A stretch of 64,000 nucleotides of DNA from Neoroseomonas lacus (GCF_014644535.1 NZ_BMKW01000002.1:335034-399033), one strand, 5' to 3'. Counted from the stretch's first letter, positions 24,782-34,381 are shown. Numbers and translations: made by a program. The notes: generated by a model not told the origin, from the letters alone.

Positions 24782-25359
24782 CCCTCGTGCTGAACCCCAT
24801 TCCCTTCTGGTTTCTCCGCCACGGGGAGACCGACTGGAACGCCGAGGGCCGCAGCCAGGGCCGCACCGACATCCCGCTGAACACGGTGGGGCTGGCGCAG
24901 GCGCGGCGCGCGGCGCTGGCGATGGTCGATCGCGACATCACCACCATCGTGGCCTCGCCGCTGTCGCGCGCGTTGCGCACCGCGGAGATCGTGGCCGAGG
25001 CGCTGAACCTGCCGGTCGGTACGGATGCCGAGTTGCAGGAAGTCTGCTTCGGCACTGAGGAAGGCAAGCCGATGGGCGACTGGTACGACGACTGGGTCGC
25101 CGGCACCTATACGCCGGACGGTGCCGAGACCTTCAACGGCCTGCATGACCGCGCGGTCGCGGCGATCAACCGTGCCACCGCGTTGCCCGGGCCGGTGCTT
25201 GTGGTGGCGCATGGCGCGCTGTTCCGGGCGCTGCGCCGCGCGCTGGGCCACGCGCCGAATGTGCGCACGCCGAACGCGCTGCCGACCCTCTGCGCGCCGC
25301 CGGCGAGCGGGAAGGTGTGGGACATCAGCCCGGTGACCTTGCCGCATCTGCCGGCCTGA
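24778..25359 (+). CDS. Histidine phosphatase family protein (phosphoglycerate mutase-like)
   Basis: The 193-residue protein has the phosphohistidine signature FWFLRHGETDWNAEGRSQGR (~10-29) with catalytic His in R-H-G-E, the second core sequence VASPLSRALRTAEIVAEALN, the acid region VCFGTEEGKPMGDWYDDW and the C-terminal LVVAHGALFRALRRALG with the second catalytic His. It may act on a phosphorylated small molecule; a cofactor-dependent mutase role is less likely for an enzyme of this size and context. The ATG overlaps the GST stop, closing the operon 23125-25359. A short hairpin follows. Confidence 0.88.
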   Translation: MTLVLNPIPFWFLRHGETDWNAEGRSQGRTDIPLNTVGLAQARRAALAMVDRDITTIVASPLSRALRTAEIVAEALNLPVGTDAELQEVCFGTEEGKPMGDWYDDWVAGTYTPDGAETFNGLHDRAVAAINRATALPGPVLVVAHGALFRALRRALGHAPNVRTPNALPTLCAPPASGKVWDISPVTLPHLPA

Positions 25360-25399
25360 CTGTTGGTCCCAGGCTTCCCTGCTCATCCTCTGCACACAG

Positions 25400-25416
25400 A
25401 AGGGGCTTTGCCCCTC
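25400..25416 (+). terminator. Short hairpin after the GST operon (family 1 fragment)
   Basis: AGGGGC, TTT, GCCCCT (25401-25415) with flanking A and C form the outer hairpin of a family 1 repeat without its other parts. It lies 42 bases after the operon stop. Confidence 0.5.
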
Positions 25417-25435
25417 TCTGGTTCCTGGAGCAGAT

Positions 25436-25530
25436 CGCGCCTGACCGGAGTCAGTCAGGCGCGTGAAGATGCTCGATCAAACAATGGCGTAGATCGTTTT
25501 GCCTGGGCGCAGTCGAACGCAAACCGCTCT
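25436..25530. repeat. Short intergenic repeat, family 2, copy b (inverted)
   Basis: Read on the minus strand it runs AGAGCGGTTTGCGTTCGACT, then GATCTACGCCATTGTTTGAT, CGAGCATCTTCACG and a perfect 10-bp hairpin CGCGCCTGAC / GTCAGGCGCG (25436-25445, 25454-25463) with an 8-base loop. This is the same order of parts as copy a at 11541-11635. It lies between the convergent phosphatase gene and priA. Confidence 0.75.
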
Positions 25531-25569
25531 CACCGCCGCACCATGGGTCGCCCCGCCAACTTTTTGGCA

Positions 25570-27792
25570 TCATAGGAACCCCACCGGGTCCACATCCACC
25601 TGCACCCGGACGCTACCGGGCACGCTGACCTTGGCGAGCCAAGCCTCCAGCAGCGGCTGCACCGCGATGTCCCGCCGCGTCTTCAACAACAGGCGTCGCC
25701 GATGCCGTCCGCGCAGGATGGCCAGCGGTGCGGGCGCGGGGCCGAGCACCTCGATGCCCTCCCCGCCCGGCGCCGCCAGGCCAAGGTCGCGCGCCGTGCG
25801 GTCGGCGGCGCGTTCATCCTCCGCGCTGACGATCAGCGCGGCGAGGCGGCCGAAGGGCGGCCAGTGGCCGGGGCGACGGTCATCCGCCTCGGCCGCCATG
25901 AAGGCGTCGAGGTCGCCTGAGACCAGCGCCTGCATCACCGGATGCTCCGGCGCGAAGGACTGTAGCAGGACATGGCCGCGATGCTCCTCCCGCCCGGCCC
26001 GGCCGGCCACCTGGTGCAGCAGTTGCACCGTGCGCTCGGCCGCGCGCAGGTCGCCACCGGCGAGGCCGAGATCGGCATCGACCACGCCGACCAGCGTCAG
26101 ATGCGGGAAATGCCAGCCCTTGGCGACGATCTGGGTGCCGATGATCAGGTCCACCTCGCGTCGCTGGATGGATTGCGCGGCGGCGGCGGCGGCGGCGGGG
26201 CCGGGGATGGTGTCGGACGCCATGACCAGCCGCCGCGCCTCAGGCCACAGGGCGGCGGCTTCCTCCAGCACGCGCTCCACACCCGGGCCGATCGGCACGG
26301 TGGAGTGGGCGGCGCCGCATTCGGGGCAGGCCTCGGGCGGGGCCTCGACATGGCCGCAATGGTGGCATTGCAGGCGACGCTGGGCGCGGTGTTCGACCAG
26401 CCAGGCGGTGCAGTTCGGGCAGCGCATGCGGTGGCCGCAGGCGCGGCACAGCGTCATCGGCGCATAGCCGCGGCGGTTCAGGAACAGCATCGCCTGTTCG
26501 CCGCGCGCCAGGGTTTCCGTCACCGCCGCGACCAAGGGCGGGCTGAGGAACCGGCCGCGTTCGGGTGGCGTGCGGCGCAGGTCGATCAGTGCGACATCAG
26601 GCATCTCCGCCCCGCCGTGGCGCGCCGGCAGGTGGACGGTGGCGTAGCGGCCGGTGGCGGCATTGGTCGTGCTCTCCAGCGAGGGGGTGGCACTCGCCAG
26701 CACGCAGGTGGCCGAGGACAGCCGCGCGCGCACCACCGCCATGTCGCGGGCGTGATAGACGACGCCTTCCTCCTGCTTGAAGGCGGTCTCGTGCTCCTCA
26801 TCCACAACGATCAGGCCGAGATCGGGGAATGGCAGGAACAAGGCCGAACGGGCGCCGACCAGCACCGGGGCCTCGCCTTCCGCCACGGCACGCCAGGTCT
26901 CGCGCCGGGTGCGGGAAGTCAGCTCGGAATGCCACAGCGCCGGGGCCACGCCGAAGCGGGCACGGAAACGGTCGAGCCATTGCGATGACAGGGCGATTTC
27001 CGGCAGCAGCACCAGGGCCTGGCGGCCTTGCGCCAGGCAGGCGGCGACGGCCTCGAAATACACCTCGGTCTTGCCCGACCCGGTGACGCCGGTCAGCAGC
27101 GTGGTCGAGAAGGCGTGGCGGCCGACCGCCTCGCGCAGGGTGGCCGCGGCGGCCGCCTGTTCGGGGCCGAGCGCCGGGCCAGGATGGGCCGGGTCGGGGG
27201 TGGCGAAGACGCGCCGATGGGGCAGCAGGGCGGGTTCGATCAGCCCGGCATCGGCCATGCCGCGCAGGATGGCGGGGGTGACGCCGGCGGCCTCGGCGAT
27301 CTCGCCGCCCGCGCGTGGGACGCCATCGGCCACCGCATCGAGGACGCGCCGACGCGGCGGGGTCACGCGCGCGCCCTCGGGCGGGTGCGGCGCGCGACGC
27401 CAGCCGGCCTGCGGGGCGCGCGCTTCCAGGGCGGAGGGCGCGCTCATGGCCATGCGCAGCACGGCGCCGGGCGGGCTGAGCGTATAGGCCGCGACCCAGG
27501 CGACGAAGCGGCGCAGCGTCTCGGTCATCGGCGGTGCGTCGAGCACCTGCTCCACGCCGCGCAGCCGGGATTCGGGCAGGCTGGGGTCGGGCGTGCCGTC
27601 CCACACCACGCCGATCGCCTGGCGCCGGCCGAGCGGAACCACGACGAACGACCCGAGCGGAACAGGTGGCCCGGCCGGCGCGCGGTAATCATATGCATCG
27701 GCAAGTGGCAGCGGCAGCAGGACACGCAGCCGTACCGTGAACGGAACAAGCTCTATTTTGTCTTCATGCTGCTCCTTTTTTGCATGCATCAT
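25570..27792 (-). CDS. priA: Primosomal protein N' (PriA helicase)
   Basis: It restarts stalled replication forks by loading the primosome. The 740 residues contain the N-terminal DNA-binding domain ([36 protein letters not shown]), Walker [21 protein letters not shown] (~229-248), the DEAH-type box [20 protein letters not shown] (~325-344), and zinc-binding cysteines in [13 protein letters not shown] and [18 protein letters not shown] (~446-490), followed by helicase motifs V and VI ([36 protein letters not shown]). The start is uncertain: no ATG, GTG or TTG lies between the ATGs at 27792/27789 and the conserved domain, so I keep 27792. It diverges from fsa. Confidence 0.96.
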   Translation of the reverse strand: MMHAKKEQHEDKIELVPFTVRLRVLLPLPLADAYDYRAPAGPPVPLGSFVVVPLGRRQAIGVVWDGTPDPSLPESRLRGVEQVLDAPPMTETLRRFVAWVAAYTLSPPGAVLRMAMSAPSALEARAPQAGWRRAPHPPEGARVTPPRRRVLDAVADGVPRAGGEIAEAAGVTPAILRGMADAGLIEPALLPHRRVFATPDPAHPGPALGPEQAAAAATLREAVGRHAFSTTLLTGVTGSGKTEVYFEAVAACLAQGRQALVLLPEIALSSQWLDRFRARFGVAPALWHSELTSRTRRETWRAVAEGEAPVLVGARSALFLPFPDLGLIVVDEEHETAFKQEEGVVYHARDMAVVRARLSSATCVLASATPSLESTTNAATGRYATVHLPARHGGAEMPDVALIDLRRTPPERGRFLSPPLVAAVTETLARGEQAMLFLNRRGYAPMTLCRACGHRMRCPNCTAWLVEHRAQRRLQCHHCGHVEAPPEACPECGAAHSTVPIGPGVERVLEEAAALWPEARRLVMASDTIPGPAAAAAAAQSIQRREVDLIIGTQIVAKGWHFPHLTLVGVVDADLGLAGGDLRAAERTVQLLHQVAGRAGREEHRGHVLLQSFAPEHPVMQALVSGDLDAFMAAEADDRRPGHWPPFGRLAALIVSAEDERAADRTARDLGLAAPGGEGIEVLGPAPAPLAILRGRHRRRLLLKTRRDIAVQPLLEAWLAKVSVPGSVRVQVDVDPVGFL

Positions 27793-27865
27793 GAGTTACA
27801 CTGTGATCCCGAACACGGTCTTCGTTTCACGGATGCCGCAATCTGCCGTTGGAAGGTCTCCAAGC

Positions 27866-28522
27866 ATGAAGTTCTTCGTCGATACCGCCGAGGTTGCCGA
27901 CATACGGTCGCTTGCCGAGGCAGGCCTCGTCGATGGTGTCACGACGAACCCGTCGCTGATCGCGAAGTCCGGCCGCGACATGAAGACCGTCGTCGCCGAG
28001 ATCTGTGCCATCACGCCCGGGCCCGTCAGCGCCGAAGTGACCGCGACCGATGCCGCCGGCATGCTCGCCGAAGGCCGCGTGCTGCGTGCCATCGCCCCCA
28101 ATGTCTGCGTGAAGGTGCCGTTGACCGAAGCCGGCCTCGTCGCCTGCCGCACGTTGTCGGGCGAGGGTGCCATGGTCAACGTCACGCTCTGCTTCAGTGC
28201 CGCACAGGCGCTGCTGGCCGCCAAGGCGGGTGCCACCTTCATCTCTCCTTTCGTCGGCCGGCTCGATGACATCGCAACCGACGGGATGCGGCTGATCGCG
28301 GACATCGTCCAGATCTACCGCAACTACCCCGCGTTGAAGACCGAGGTTCTGGTCGCCTCGGTGCGCCACCCGATCCATCTGATCGAATCGGCGAAGCTCG
28401 GTGCCCATGTCGCAACCCTTCCGCCTTCCGTCATCCGGATGCTGCTGAAGCACCCGCTGACCGATCGCGGCCTGGAGGCCTTCCTGGCCGACTGGAACAA
28501 GACGGGTCAATCCATCCTATGA
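27866..28522 (+). CDS. fsa: Transaldolase / fructose-6-phosphate aldolase family protein
   Basis: The 218-residue protein belongs to the small transaldolase group (FSA/TalC): [36 protein letters not shown] (~21-36), [20 protein letters not shown] with the Schiff-base Lys (~86), [39 protein letters not shown] and [18 protein letters not shown]. Whether it is a true transaldolase or a fructose-6-phosphate aldolase cannot be decided by eye. GGAAGG precedes the ATG at 27866. Its stop overlaps the DUF484 start (ATGA), so a carbon-metabolism gene is coupled to xerC. Confidence 0.92.
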   Translation: MKFFVDTAEVADIRSLAEAGLVDGVTTNPSLIAKSGRDMKTVVAEICAITPGPVSAEVTATDAAGMLAEGRVLRAIAPNVCVKVPLTEAGLVACRTLSGEGAMVNVTLCFSAAQALLAAKAGATFISPFVGRLDDIATDGMRLIADIVQIYRNYPALKTEVLVASVRHPIHLIESAKLGAHVATLPPSVIRMLLKHPLTDRGLEAFLADWNKTGQSIL

Positions 28523-29199
28523 GACGCTCCCTCCGCGCCACGGCTGTCCCGATACCGGAACTCCAGGCGGAGGAGGTAGAGGCCTTCCTGCGGGCCCATC
28601 CCGGATTCCTCACGGAACGGCCGGATATCTACCGCGTACTGCTGCCACCACGGCGCGTGCACGGTGAATCGCTCGCCGACCATATGGCGGCGATGCTTGC
28701 CGCCGAACGCAATCGCGTGCGGGCGGTGGAGGCGGAGGTGCATTCGGCACTGGAAGCCGGGCGCGCCGGGGCCGGGCTGACGGTGCGGGTGCGCCTCGCA
28801 GTGCTGGCACTGATGCGCGCCTCTGATGTGATGGAAGCGGTGACACACGAGATCCCGGCGCTGCTCGGGGTCGAGACCTGCACCCTGGCATCCGAACCCG
28901 CCTCGGGCCCCGGCGCCCTGCCGGCGGGCGTGTTGCGTCTGCCGCGTGGCGCGGTGGCGCGGCTGGTCGGCCATGGCCGCGACGCGGTGGTGCGCAGCGC
29001 GCCGACCGATCTCGACCTGCTACATGCCGAGGCCGCGCCGCTCGTGGTGCGCGACGCGCTGGCCCGGGTGCCGCTGCCGATCGGGCCGCCGACGCTGATC
29101 GCGGTCGGCGCGCGCGACCCCGCCGCGCTGCCGTCGCGGCAGACTGTTGCGGTGCTTGCCTTCCTCGGGCGTGCCGTGGCTGCCGCGCTGTCGCGGTGA
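28519..29199 (+). CDS. DUF484 family protein
   Basis: The 226-residue protein matches DUF484, a GAF-like family usually next to xerC. The N-terminal part [20 protein letters not shown] (~14-33) with [20 protein letters not shown] is the family hallmark, followed by a coiled-coil helix ([20 protein letters not shown]) and a GAF-like domain ([40 protein letters not shown]). Function is unknown; the constant link to xerC suggests a role near chromosome dimer resolution or cell division. It overlaps fsa before it and xerC after it by four bases each. Confidence 0.88.
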   Translation: MRRSLRATAVPIPELQAEEVEAFLRAHPGFLTERPDIYRVLLPPRRVHGESLADHMAAMLAAERNRVRAVEAEVHSALEAGRAGAGLTVRVRLAVLALMRASDVMEAVTHEIPALLGVETCTLASEPASGPGALPAGVLRLPRGAVARLVGHGRDAVVRSAPTDLDLLHAEAAPLVVRDALARVPLPIGPPTLIAVGARDPAALPSRQTVAVLAFLGRAVAAALSR

Positions 29200-30128
29200 C
29201 CGGCGACCAGGCACGCAGCGCCTGGCTCGACTGGCTGGCGCGTGAACGCCGGGCGAGCGTCAATACGCTCGAAGCCTATGGCCATGACGCCGCCGAATTC
29301 CTTGGATTCCTGACCCGTCATCTGGGGGGGGAGGTCGACCTCGCCGCCCTCGGCGCGCTGCGCCCGGCCGATCTGCGGGCTTTCCTCGCCGAGCGGGCGA
29401 TGCAGGGGGATTCCACCGCCACGCGGGCGCGACGGCTGGCGGCGATCCGCGGTTTCCTGCGATTCCTGACCCGGCATCACGGCATGACGGCGCTGCCGCT
29501 CGGCGCGATCCGCGGGCCGCGGCCGAAGCCGCCCATCCCGCGCGCGCTAACGCCCGACCAGGCGCGCGCGGTCGCACGGGATGCCGGCGAGGCCTATGCG
29601 CTCGGGCACCACGAGAAGCCCGAGATGCAGGCGGCGCGGGACACGGCGCTGTTCGCCCTGCTGTATGGCGCCGGGCTGCGCATTGCCGAGGCACTGTCGC
29701 TCAACTTGCGCGACGCGCCGCTGCCGGGGCAGGATTCGGCGCTGCGTGTCATCGGCAAGGGATCGAAAGAAAGGCTGGTGCCGGTGCTGCCCGCGGTGCG
29801 TGCGGCGATCGCGCTGTATCTGCGCCAACGCGGGCCGGGTGGGCCGGATGAGGCGCTGTTCCTCGGCGCGCGCGGCAAGCGCTTGGATGCGGCGGTAGCG
29901 CAGAAGGCGCTGCGCGATTTCCGTCGCCTCGCCGGCCTGCCGGAGCATGCGACGCCGCATGCGCTGCGGCATTCCTTCGCGACGCATCTGCTGGGGGCAG
30001 GGGCGGATCTGCGCGCCATCCAGGAACTTCTCGGCCATGCCAGCCTGTCCACCACGCAGCGCTACACGGCGGTGGATGCGGCAGGGCTGCTGGCGACGTG
30101 GAAGAAGGCGCATCCGCGGGCCGGGTGA
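29196..30128 (+). CDS. xerC: Site-specific tyrosine recombinase XerC
   Basis: This is the partner of XerD at dif. The 310-residue protein starts with a GTG overlapping the DUF484 stop (GTGA). The core-binding domain is WLDWLARERRASVNTLEAYG (~9-28). Catalytic residues are Arg in YGAGLRIAEALSLN (~160), Lys in IGKGSKERLVPV (~190), His-x-x-Arg in TPHALRHSFATHLLG (~253-256), His in LLGHASLST (~279) and Tyr in TTQRYTAVD (~289). The order fsa, DUF484, xerC with overlaps indicates one transcript. Confidence 0.93.
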   Translation: MTGDQARSAWLDWLARERRASVNTLEAYGHDAAEFLGFLTRHLGGEVDLAALGALRPADLRAFLAERAMQGDSTATRARRLAAIRGFLRFLTRHHGMTALPLGAIRGPRPKPPIPRALTPDQARAVARDAGEAYALGHHEKPEMQAARDTALFALLYGAGLRIAEALSLNLRDAPLPGQDSALRVIGKGSKERLVPVLPAVRAAIALYLRQRGPGGPDEALFLGARGKRLDAAVAQKALRDFRRLAGLPEHATPHALRHSFATHLLGAGADLRAIQELLGHASLSTTQRYTAVDAAGLLATWKKAHPRAG

Positions 30129-30321
30129 CCGCGTCGTGGGTCGATGTGGCGGTCGCCTCGGGTCGGATGGCATGGATCAGGTCGTCGTTGTGGCGCGCGA
30201 TTCAGCCCTTCGGCGCCGTCGCGCCTGCGGCCATCGCGCTCTATCGCGACGCTATCGCCTCATGCACCATGACAGTTCAGTGAAGCGCCCAACCCGAGGC
30301 GCGCGGCAGGAGGGTGACGCG

Positions 30322-31800
30322 ATGTTCGAAGCCGCCGAGCTCGACCACAAGGTAGCCAAGGCCGACTACAAGCGGGAGGAGGCCGACCTCCGCCGCACCC
30401 TGTTGGACGCGCAGCGCGCCTTGGGCGAACAGCGACGCTTTCCGGTGCTGATCCTGATCGCCGGCGTCGAGGGGGCGGGCAAGAGCGAGACGGTTCATCT
30501 GCTGAATGAATGGCTCGATCCGCGCTTCATCGAGGTGACCGGCTTCGCCCTACCGACAGAGGAGGAGGCCGCCCATCCGCCAATGTGGCGCTTCTGGCGC
30601 GCGCTGCCGGCCAAGGGGCGCATCGGCGTGTTCTTCGGCGCCTGGCAGACCATGCCGATCCTCGAACGCGTGCTCGGCAAGCTCGGCGCCGGCGGCTTCG
30701 CGGCGCGGATGGAGGAGATCATGCGCCTGGAACGCATGCTCGCCGCCGAGGGCGTGCTGCTGATCAAATACTGGTTCCATCTGTCCAAGACGCAGCAGAA
30801 GAAGCGCATCAAGGCGCTGGAGAAGCGGCGCGAGACGTCGTGGAAGGTCAGCCGCTACGACCACGCGCTGTTCGAGCACTACGATGAGTTCATCGCGGTC
30901 TGCGAACCCTTCCTGCGCGAGACCTCGACCGGCGAGGCGCCCTGGACCGTCGTGCCGGCAGCCGATGACCGGTACCGCGCGCTGTTCGTCGGGCGGCATC
31001 TGCTGGGGGCGCTGCAGGCGCGCCTGGCCACGACGACGGCGCCGGCCGTGCCTCCAGCCTCCACCACGCCCGTGCCGGACAAGGTGAACATCATCCGTTC
31101 GCTCACATTGAAGCAGCCGATGACGCGCGAGCAGTATGACGACGCGCTGGTCGAGGCGCAGGGCAGGCTCGCGCGCGCCACGCGGCACAAGCGCTATGGC
31201 GACATCAGCGTCATCGCTGTGTTCGAGGGCAATGACGCCGCCGGCAAGGGCGGCGCCATCCGCCGGCTCGGCGCGGCGCTGGATCCGCGCGCCTATCGCA
31301 TCGTGCCGGTCGCCGCCCCCACCGAGGAAGAGCGCGCGCAGCCCTATCTCTGGCGTTTCTGGCGGCATGCGCCGCGGCCTGGCCGGCTGACGGTGTTCGA
31401 CCGGTCCTGGTATGGGCGCGTGCTGGTCGAACGCGTCGAGGGGTTCGCCGCCGAGCATGACTGGCGCCGCGCCTATGGCGAGATCAATGATTTCGAGGAA
31501 CAGCTCGCCGGCCACGGCGTGGTGATAGCGAAGTTCTGGCTCGCCATCAGCAAGGATGAACAGCACCGCCGCTTCAAGGAACGCGAGGCGACGCCGTTCA
31601 AGCAGCACAAAATCACCGCCGAGGATTGGCGCAACCGCGAGAAGTGGGATGCCTACGAGGCGGCGGTGTGCGAGATGGTCGAACGCACCTCGACCGGGAT
31701 GGCGCCCTGGACGCTGGTCGAGGCGGACAACAAGCTGCACGCGCGCGTGAAGGTGATCTCGACCCTGGCGGACCGCGTGGAGGCGGCGCTGCGGCGGTAG
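30322..31800 (+). CDS. pap: Polyphosphate:AMP phosphotransferase (two-domain PPK2)
   Basis: It phosphorylates AMP to ADP with polyphosphate. The 492-residue protein is a tandem of two PPK2 domains. The first (residues ~1-230) has LIAGVEGAGKSETVHLLNEW in the Walker A position (~46-65), FALPTEEEAAHPPMWRFWRA and KYWFHLSKTQQKKRIKALEK. The second (~255-490) has AVFEGNDAAGKGGAIRRLGA (~300-319), VAAPTEEERAQPYLWRFWRH, VFDRSWYGRVLVERVEGF with the D-R-S-W-Y lid motif, and KFWLAISKDEQHRRFKERE. The second domain keeps the canonical residues and is probably the catalytic one. GGAGGGTGACGCG precedes the chosen ATG at 30322. Confidence 0.93.
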   Translation: MFEAAELDHKVAKADYKREEADLRRTLLDAQRALGEQRRFPVLILIAGVEGAGKSETVHLLNEWLDPRFIEVTGFALPTEEEAAHPPMWRFWRALPAKGRIGVFFGAWQTMPILERVLGKLGAGGFAARMEEIMRLERMLAAEGVLLIKYWFHLSKTQQKKRIKALEKRRETSWKVSRYDHALFEHYDEFIAVCEPFLRETSTGEAPWTVVPAADDRYRALFVGRHLLGALQARLATTTAPAVPPASTTPVPDKVNIIRSLTLKQPMTREQYDDALVEAQGRLARATRHKRYGDISVIAVFEGNDAAGKGGAIRRLGAALDPRAYRIVPVAAPTEEERAQPYLWRFWRHAPRPGRLTVFDRSWYGRVLVERVEGFAAEHDWRRAYGEINDFEEQLAGHGVVIAKFWLAISKDEQHRRFKEREATPFKQHKITAEDWRNREKWDAYEAAVCEMVERTSTGMAPWTLVEADNKLHARVKVISTLADRVEAALRR

Positions 31801-31807
31801 GCGGCGT

Positions 31808-32503
31808 TCAGGCGAGGGCGGCGGCGCGCCGGGCGCGGTTCGCCGCGTCATGCGCGGCACGGATCGGCGCGGCGAGGCGGCGCCCGCGCGTTGCCGCCAG
31901 CACGATGGCGACCGCCGTGCCCAGCGACACGCGATGGCCGACCGAGACATAGAGCGGCTTCGCCCCGCGCCGGCTGCGCAGCGCCGTACCGATGCGCTCG
32001 CCCTTCCACAGCAGCGGGGCGGTGTCGCCGGGCTCGGGGCCGGGCTCGCCGACGCCCACGAGCAATGACTTCGCCACGCCGATGGTCGGCACGCCGAGCA
32101 CCAGGCCGAGGTGGCAGGCGAGGCCGAGGCCGCGCGGATGTGCCATGCCCTGGCCGTCCACCAGCATGACATCGGGCTTCGTCGCGAGCCGCGACCAGGC
32201 GGCGACCAACGACGGCACCTCGCGGAAGCCGAGATAGCCCGGCACGTACGGAAAGTCGGCGATGCGGGTCTCGGTCGCGGTCGCCAGCGCCGCATCGGTC
32301 GTGGCATCGAGGGTGACCAGGGCCGCATGCACGCGCTTCGTCGGATCGAAGCGCGTGTTGGAGACATCGGCACCGCCAAGGCAGGCGAGGTTGAGTGGCA
32401 GATCATCCGTGGTGATGAGGTGCGCGGCCATCTCCCCCTGGGCGGCGCGCGCCTCGGCGATGTCGCGCGGGTGCAGCCAGTGAAACGGGGTCTGCGGCCT
32501 CAT
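31808..32503 (-). CDS. nfi: Endonuclease V
   Basis: It cuts DNA one base 3' of deaminated adenine (inosine). The 231 residues show the EndoV core: NLACLGGADVSNTRFDPTKR with the first catalytic Asp (~46), GYLGFREVPSLVAAW with the conserved F-R-E-x-P wedge (~93-107), PDVMLVDGQGMAHPRGLGLA with the second Asp (~118) and PTIGVAKSLLVG with the conserved Lys (~148). The alternative ATG at 32515 would add MLRP. It is convergent with pap, with seven bases between stops. Confidence 0.93.
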   Translation of the reverse strand: MRPQTPFHWLHPRDIAEARAAQGEMAAHLITTDDLPLNLACLGGADVSNTRFDPTKRVHAALVTLDATTDAALATATETRIADFPYVPGYLGFREVPSLVAAWSRLATKPDVMLVDGQGMAHPRGLGLACHLGLVLGVPTIGVAKSLLVGVGEPGPEPGDTAPLLWKGERIGTALRSRRGAKPLYVSVGHRVSLGTAVAIVLAATRGRRLAAPIRAAHDAANRARRAAALA

Positions 32504-32597
32504 GGGCCGGAGCATCGCATGATTCGGCAGGCGGCGGTGAAACGGCCCGCCGCCCCCCGGAAACGGGACACGCCCGGCCACCCGATCACCTGTAGTC

Positions 32598-33548
32598 TTA
32601 TCGTGCCGTTTCGCCGCGCATGGCCGGGACCAGCAGGCCGACATTGTTGCGGAACATCGCCTCATAGGTGGTGGCCGGGCCGCTCGGCAGTGACAGCGCA
32701 TCGGAGAACAGCCGGCCGCCGAGATGGACGCCGGCCTCTGCGGCAACACGGCGGATCATCGCCGGGCTCGTCATGTTCTCGAGGAAAATGGCGGTGACGT
32801 GTTCGGCGCGGATCTGGCGGATCAGCCGGGCGACCTCAGCGGCGGAAGGTTCCGATTCCGTCGAGACGCCCTGCGGCGCTGCGAACTCGACGCCATAGGC
32901 GGCGGCAAAATAGCCGAAGGCGTCATGGCTGGTGACGACGCGGCGGCGGTCCTCGGGGACAGTGGCGATCTGCTCGCGCACCCAGGCGTCGAGCACGGCG
33001 AGGCGGGCGGCGTAGGCCTCGGCGCGCTGGCGGTAGAACGCTTCTCCGGCCGGGTCGGCGGCGATCAACCCGGCAGCGATGTTGCGAACATAGACCTGGC
33101 CGAGGCGCAGATCCTGCCAGGCATGCGGGTCGAGCACGCGATGCGGGCCGGTGCCGCGCGGCTGGGCGCGTCCGGTGCCGCGGGCATGGCCGTGGTCGTC
33201 GTCATCCGCGTCCATGGTGCGCGGCGTGATGCCGTCGGTCGCCGTCACCAGCGGGCCGCGGTAGCCGGCCGCGCCAACCATGCGGTCCATCCAGCCATCG
33301 AAGCCGAGGCCGTTGCGCAGCACCAGCCTTGCCTGGCGCAGCGCGACGACATCGGAAGGCCGGGGCTGGAAGCCATGCGCATCGACATCCGGCCCGACAA
33401 TGACGCGCAGGCTGATCCGCTCGCCGCCGACCTGCGCCACCATGTCGCCGAGGATGGAGAAGGAGGCGACGACGGGCAGCGTCGTCTGCGCCGCGGCGAT
33501 GCGCGCGGCGAACAGCGCCGGCAAGGCGAGAAGGGAGCGACGGTTCAC
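32598..33548 (-). CDS. znuA: Zinc ABC transporter substrate-binding protein (ZnuA-like)
   Basis: This periplasmic receptor has 316 residues. The GTG start at 33548 gives VNRRSLLALPALFAARIAAA, an N-terminal signal with cleavage after AAAQ. Metal ligands are visible: His in VDAHGFQPRPSD (~60), His in VLDPHAWQDLRLG (~143), His in VVTSHDAFGYFAAAYGVEF (~206) and an acidic residue near the end. A loop with DADDDDHGHARG (~113-124) is the His/Asp-rich segment typical of zinc receptors. The ATG at 33581 is less likely because it lies inside the Zur box. The permease and ATPase are not adjacent. Regulation by Zur is strongly suggested by the box 14 bases upstream. Confidence 0.88.
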   Translation of the reverse strand: MNRRSLLALPALFAARIAAAQTTLPVVASFSILGDMVAQVGGERISLRVIVGPDVDAHGFQPRPSDVVALRQARLVLRNGLGFDGWMDRMVGAAGYRGPLVTATDGITPRTMDADDDDHGHARGTGRAQPRGTGPHRVLDPHAWQDLRLGQVYVRNIAAGLIAADPAGEAFYRQRAEAYAARLAVLDAWVREQIATVPEDRRRVVTSHDAFGYFAAAYGVEFAAPQGVSTESEPSAAEVARLIRQIRAEHVTAIFLENMTSPAMIRRVAAEAGVHLGGRLFSDALSLPSGPATTYEAMFRNNVGLLVPAMRGETAR

Positions 33549-33561
33549 GGCAGATAATCCT

Positions 33562-33584
33562 GAAATGTTATACCATAACATTGC
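33562..33584. promoter_or_regulatory. Zur box
   Basis: GAAATGTTATA-C-CATAACATTGC is a near-perfect dyad (AATGTTATA / ... ATAACATT) that matches the known proteobacterial Zur consensus GAAATGTTATANTATAACATTTC in about 20 of 23 positions by eye. It lies 14 bases upstream of the znuA-like start, where bound Zur would block transcription when zinc is plentiful. Confidence 0.85.
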
Positions 33585-33625
33585 CATTGCGCCGGAAACT
33601 CCGCAAGAGTCGTGCCTGCCTGGCG

Positions 33626-34381
33626 TCAGCCCTTGCGGAACAGTCGCTTCAACCAGCCGACAATACCGCCGCCCGTCGTGGAGTCGCGGCGACGATGCGT
33701 CGCATGGGGGCGGCGCGCCGGTGGCGGCAGCGCGCTGGCGACGGTGTGCCGGCCGGCATCCTTGGCCGCGACCAGGCGGCGTTCCAGCGCGATGACATGC
33801 CCGACCGCCTCGGGCGGGGAGAGCATGGTGAGTTCGGCTGCCGTGGCTTCGGCATCCTCCCATGCTTCGGCGCGGCGCAGCGCGTCGATGATGCGTACGG
33901 TCTGTTCGGCATCGAGCGGCGGGCCGCTGCGCCACAGGGCGATGGCTTCCTGCCGCCAGAGATGGGCGAGGTCGGCCTTGCCGGCATCATCGGCGACCCA
34001 GGCGGCGTGCAGGGTGGCCTCGGCGGCGGCGTGCAGCGCGCCGGTTTCCTCGAGCACATGGGCCCAGGCGAGGAAACGCCGCGCCAGTGGTGGGTGGCCG
34101 GCATCGAGGATCAGCGCGCGGAACGGGGCGGCCGAGACCGCCGCGGCGGCACCCGGATGCGCGCGGGCGATCGACGGCGCGGTGTAGTGGCAATGCGGGC
34201 ATTGCTGCAGCCAGCGCGCCATGGTCGAGCGCACCGGCTCGCCCGGGCGCAGGTCGAGGTCGGGCGCCTGCTCGGGCGGCGGCGGGCGGAAGGGGGATTG
34301 CCGGCTCTCGCGTCCGCAAACGCCGCAGACGACCTGGCCTGCGGTGGCGGAACGGGGCTGGGCGGAGGACGACGCGGCCAT
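33626..34381 (-). CDS. DUF2225-like zinc-ribbon protein
   Basis: The 251-residue soluble protein has two Cys pairs: VVCGVCGRESRQSPF (~17-31) and WLQQCPHCHYTAPSIARAH (~57-75), a split zinc ribbon of the DUF2225 type, with RPGEPVRSTMARWL between. The rest is TPR-like helical text (RRFLAWAHVLEETGALHAAA, DAEQTVRIIDALRRAEAWED) and a basic tail ending GWLKRLFRKG. Function is unknown. The znuA-like gene lies downstream in the same direction (78 bases from stop to start) with its own Zur box between them. Confidence 0.72.
   Translation of the reverse strand: MAASSSAQPRSATAGQVVCGVCGRESRQSPFRPPPPEQAPDLDLRPGEPVRSTMARWLQQCPHCHYTAPSIARAHPGAAAAVSAAPFRALILDAGHPPLARRFLAWAHVLEETGALHAAAEATLHAAWVADDAGKADLAHLWRQEAIALWRSGPPLDAEQTVRIIDALRRAEAWEDAEATAAELTMLSPPEAVGHVIALERRLVAAKDAGRHTVASALPPPARRPHATHRRRDSTTGGGIVGWLKRLFRKG

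Noticed and set aside
27740-27775. Leader peptide with AAGGAG and a four-codon frame (MKTK) at the start of priA
   Set aside because: Too short to support, and no attenuator hairpin follows. It is more likely chance within the priA start region.
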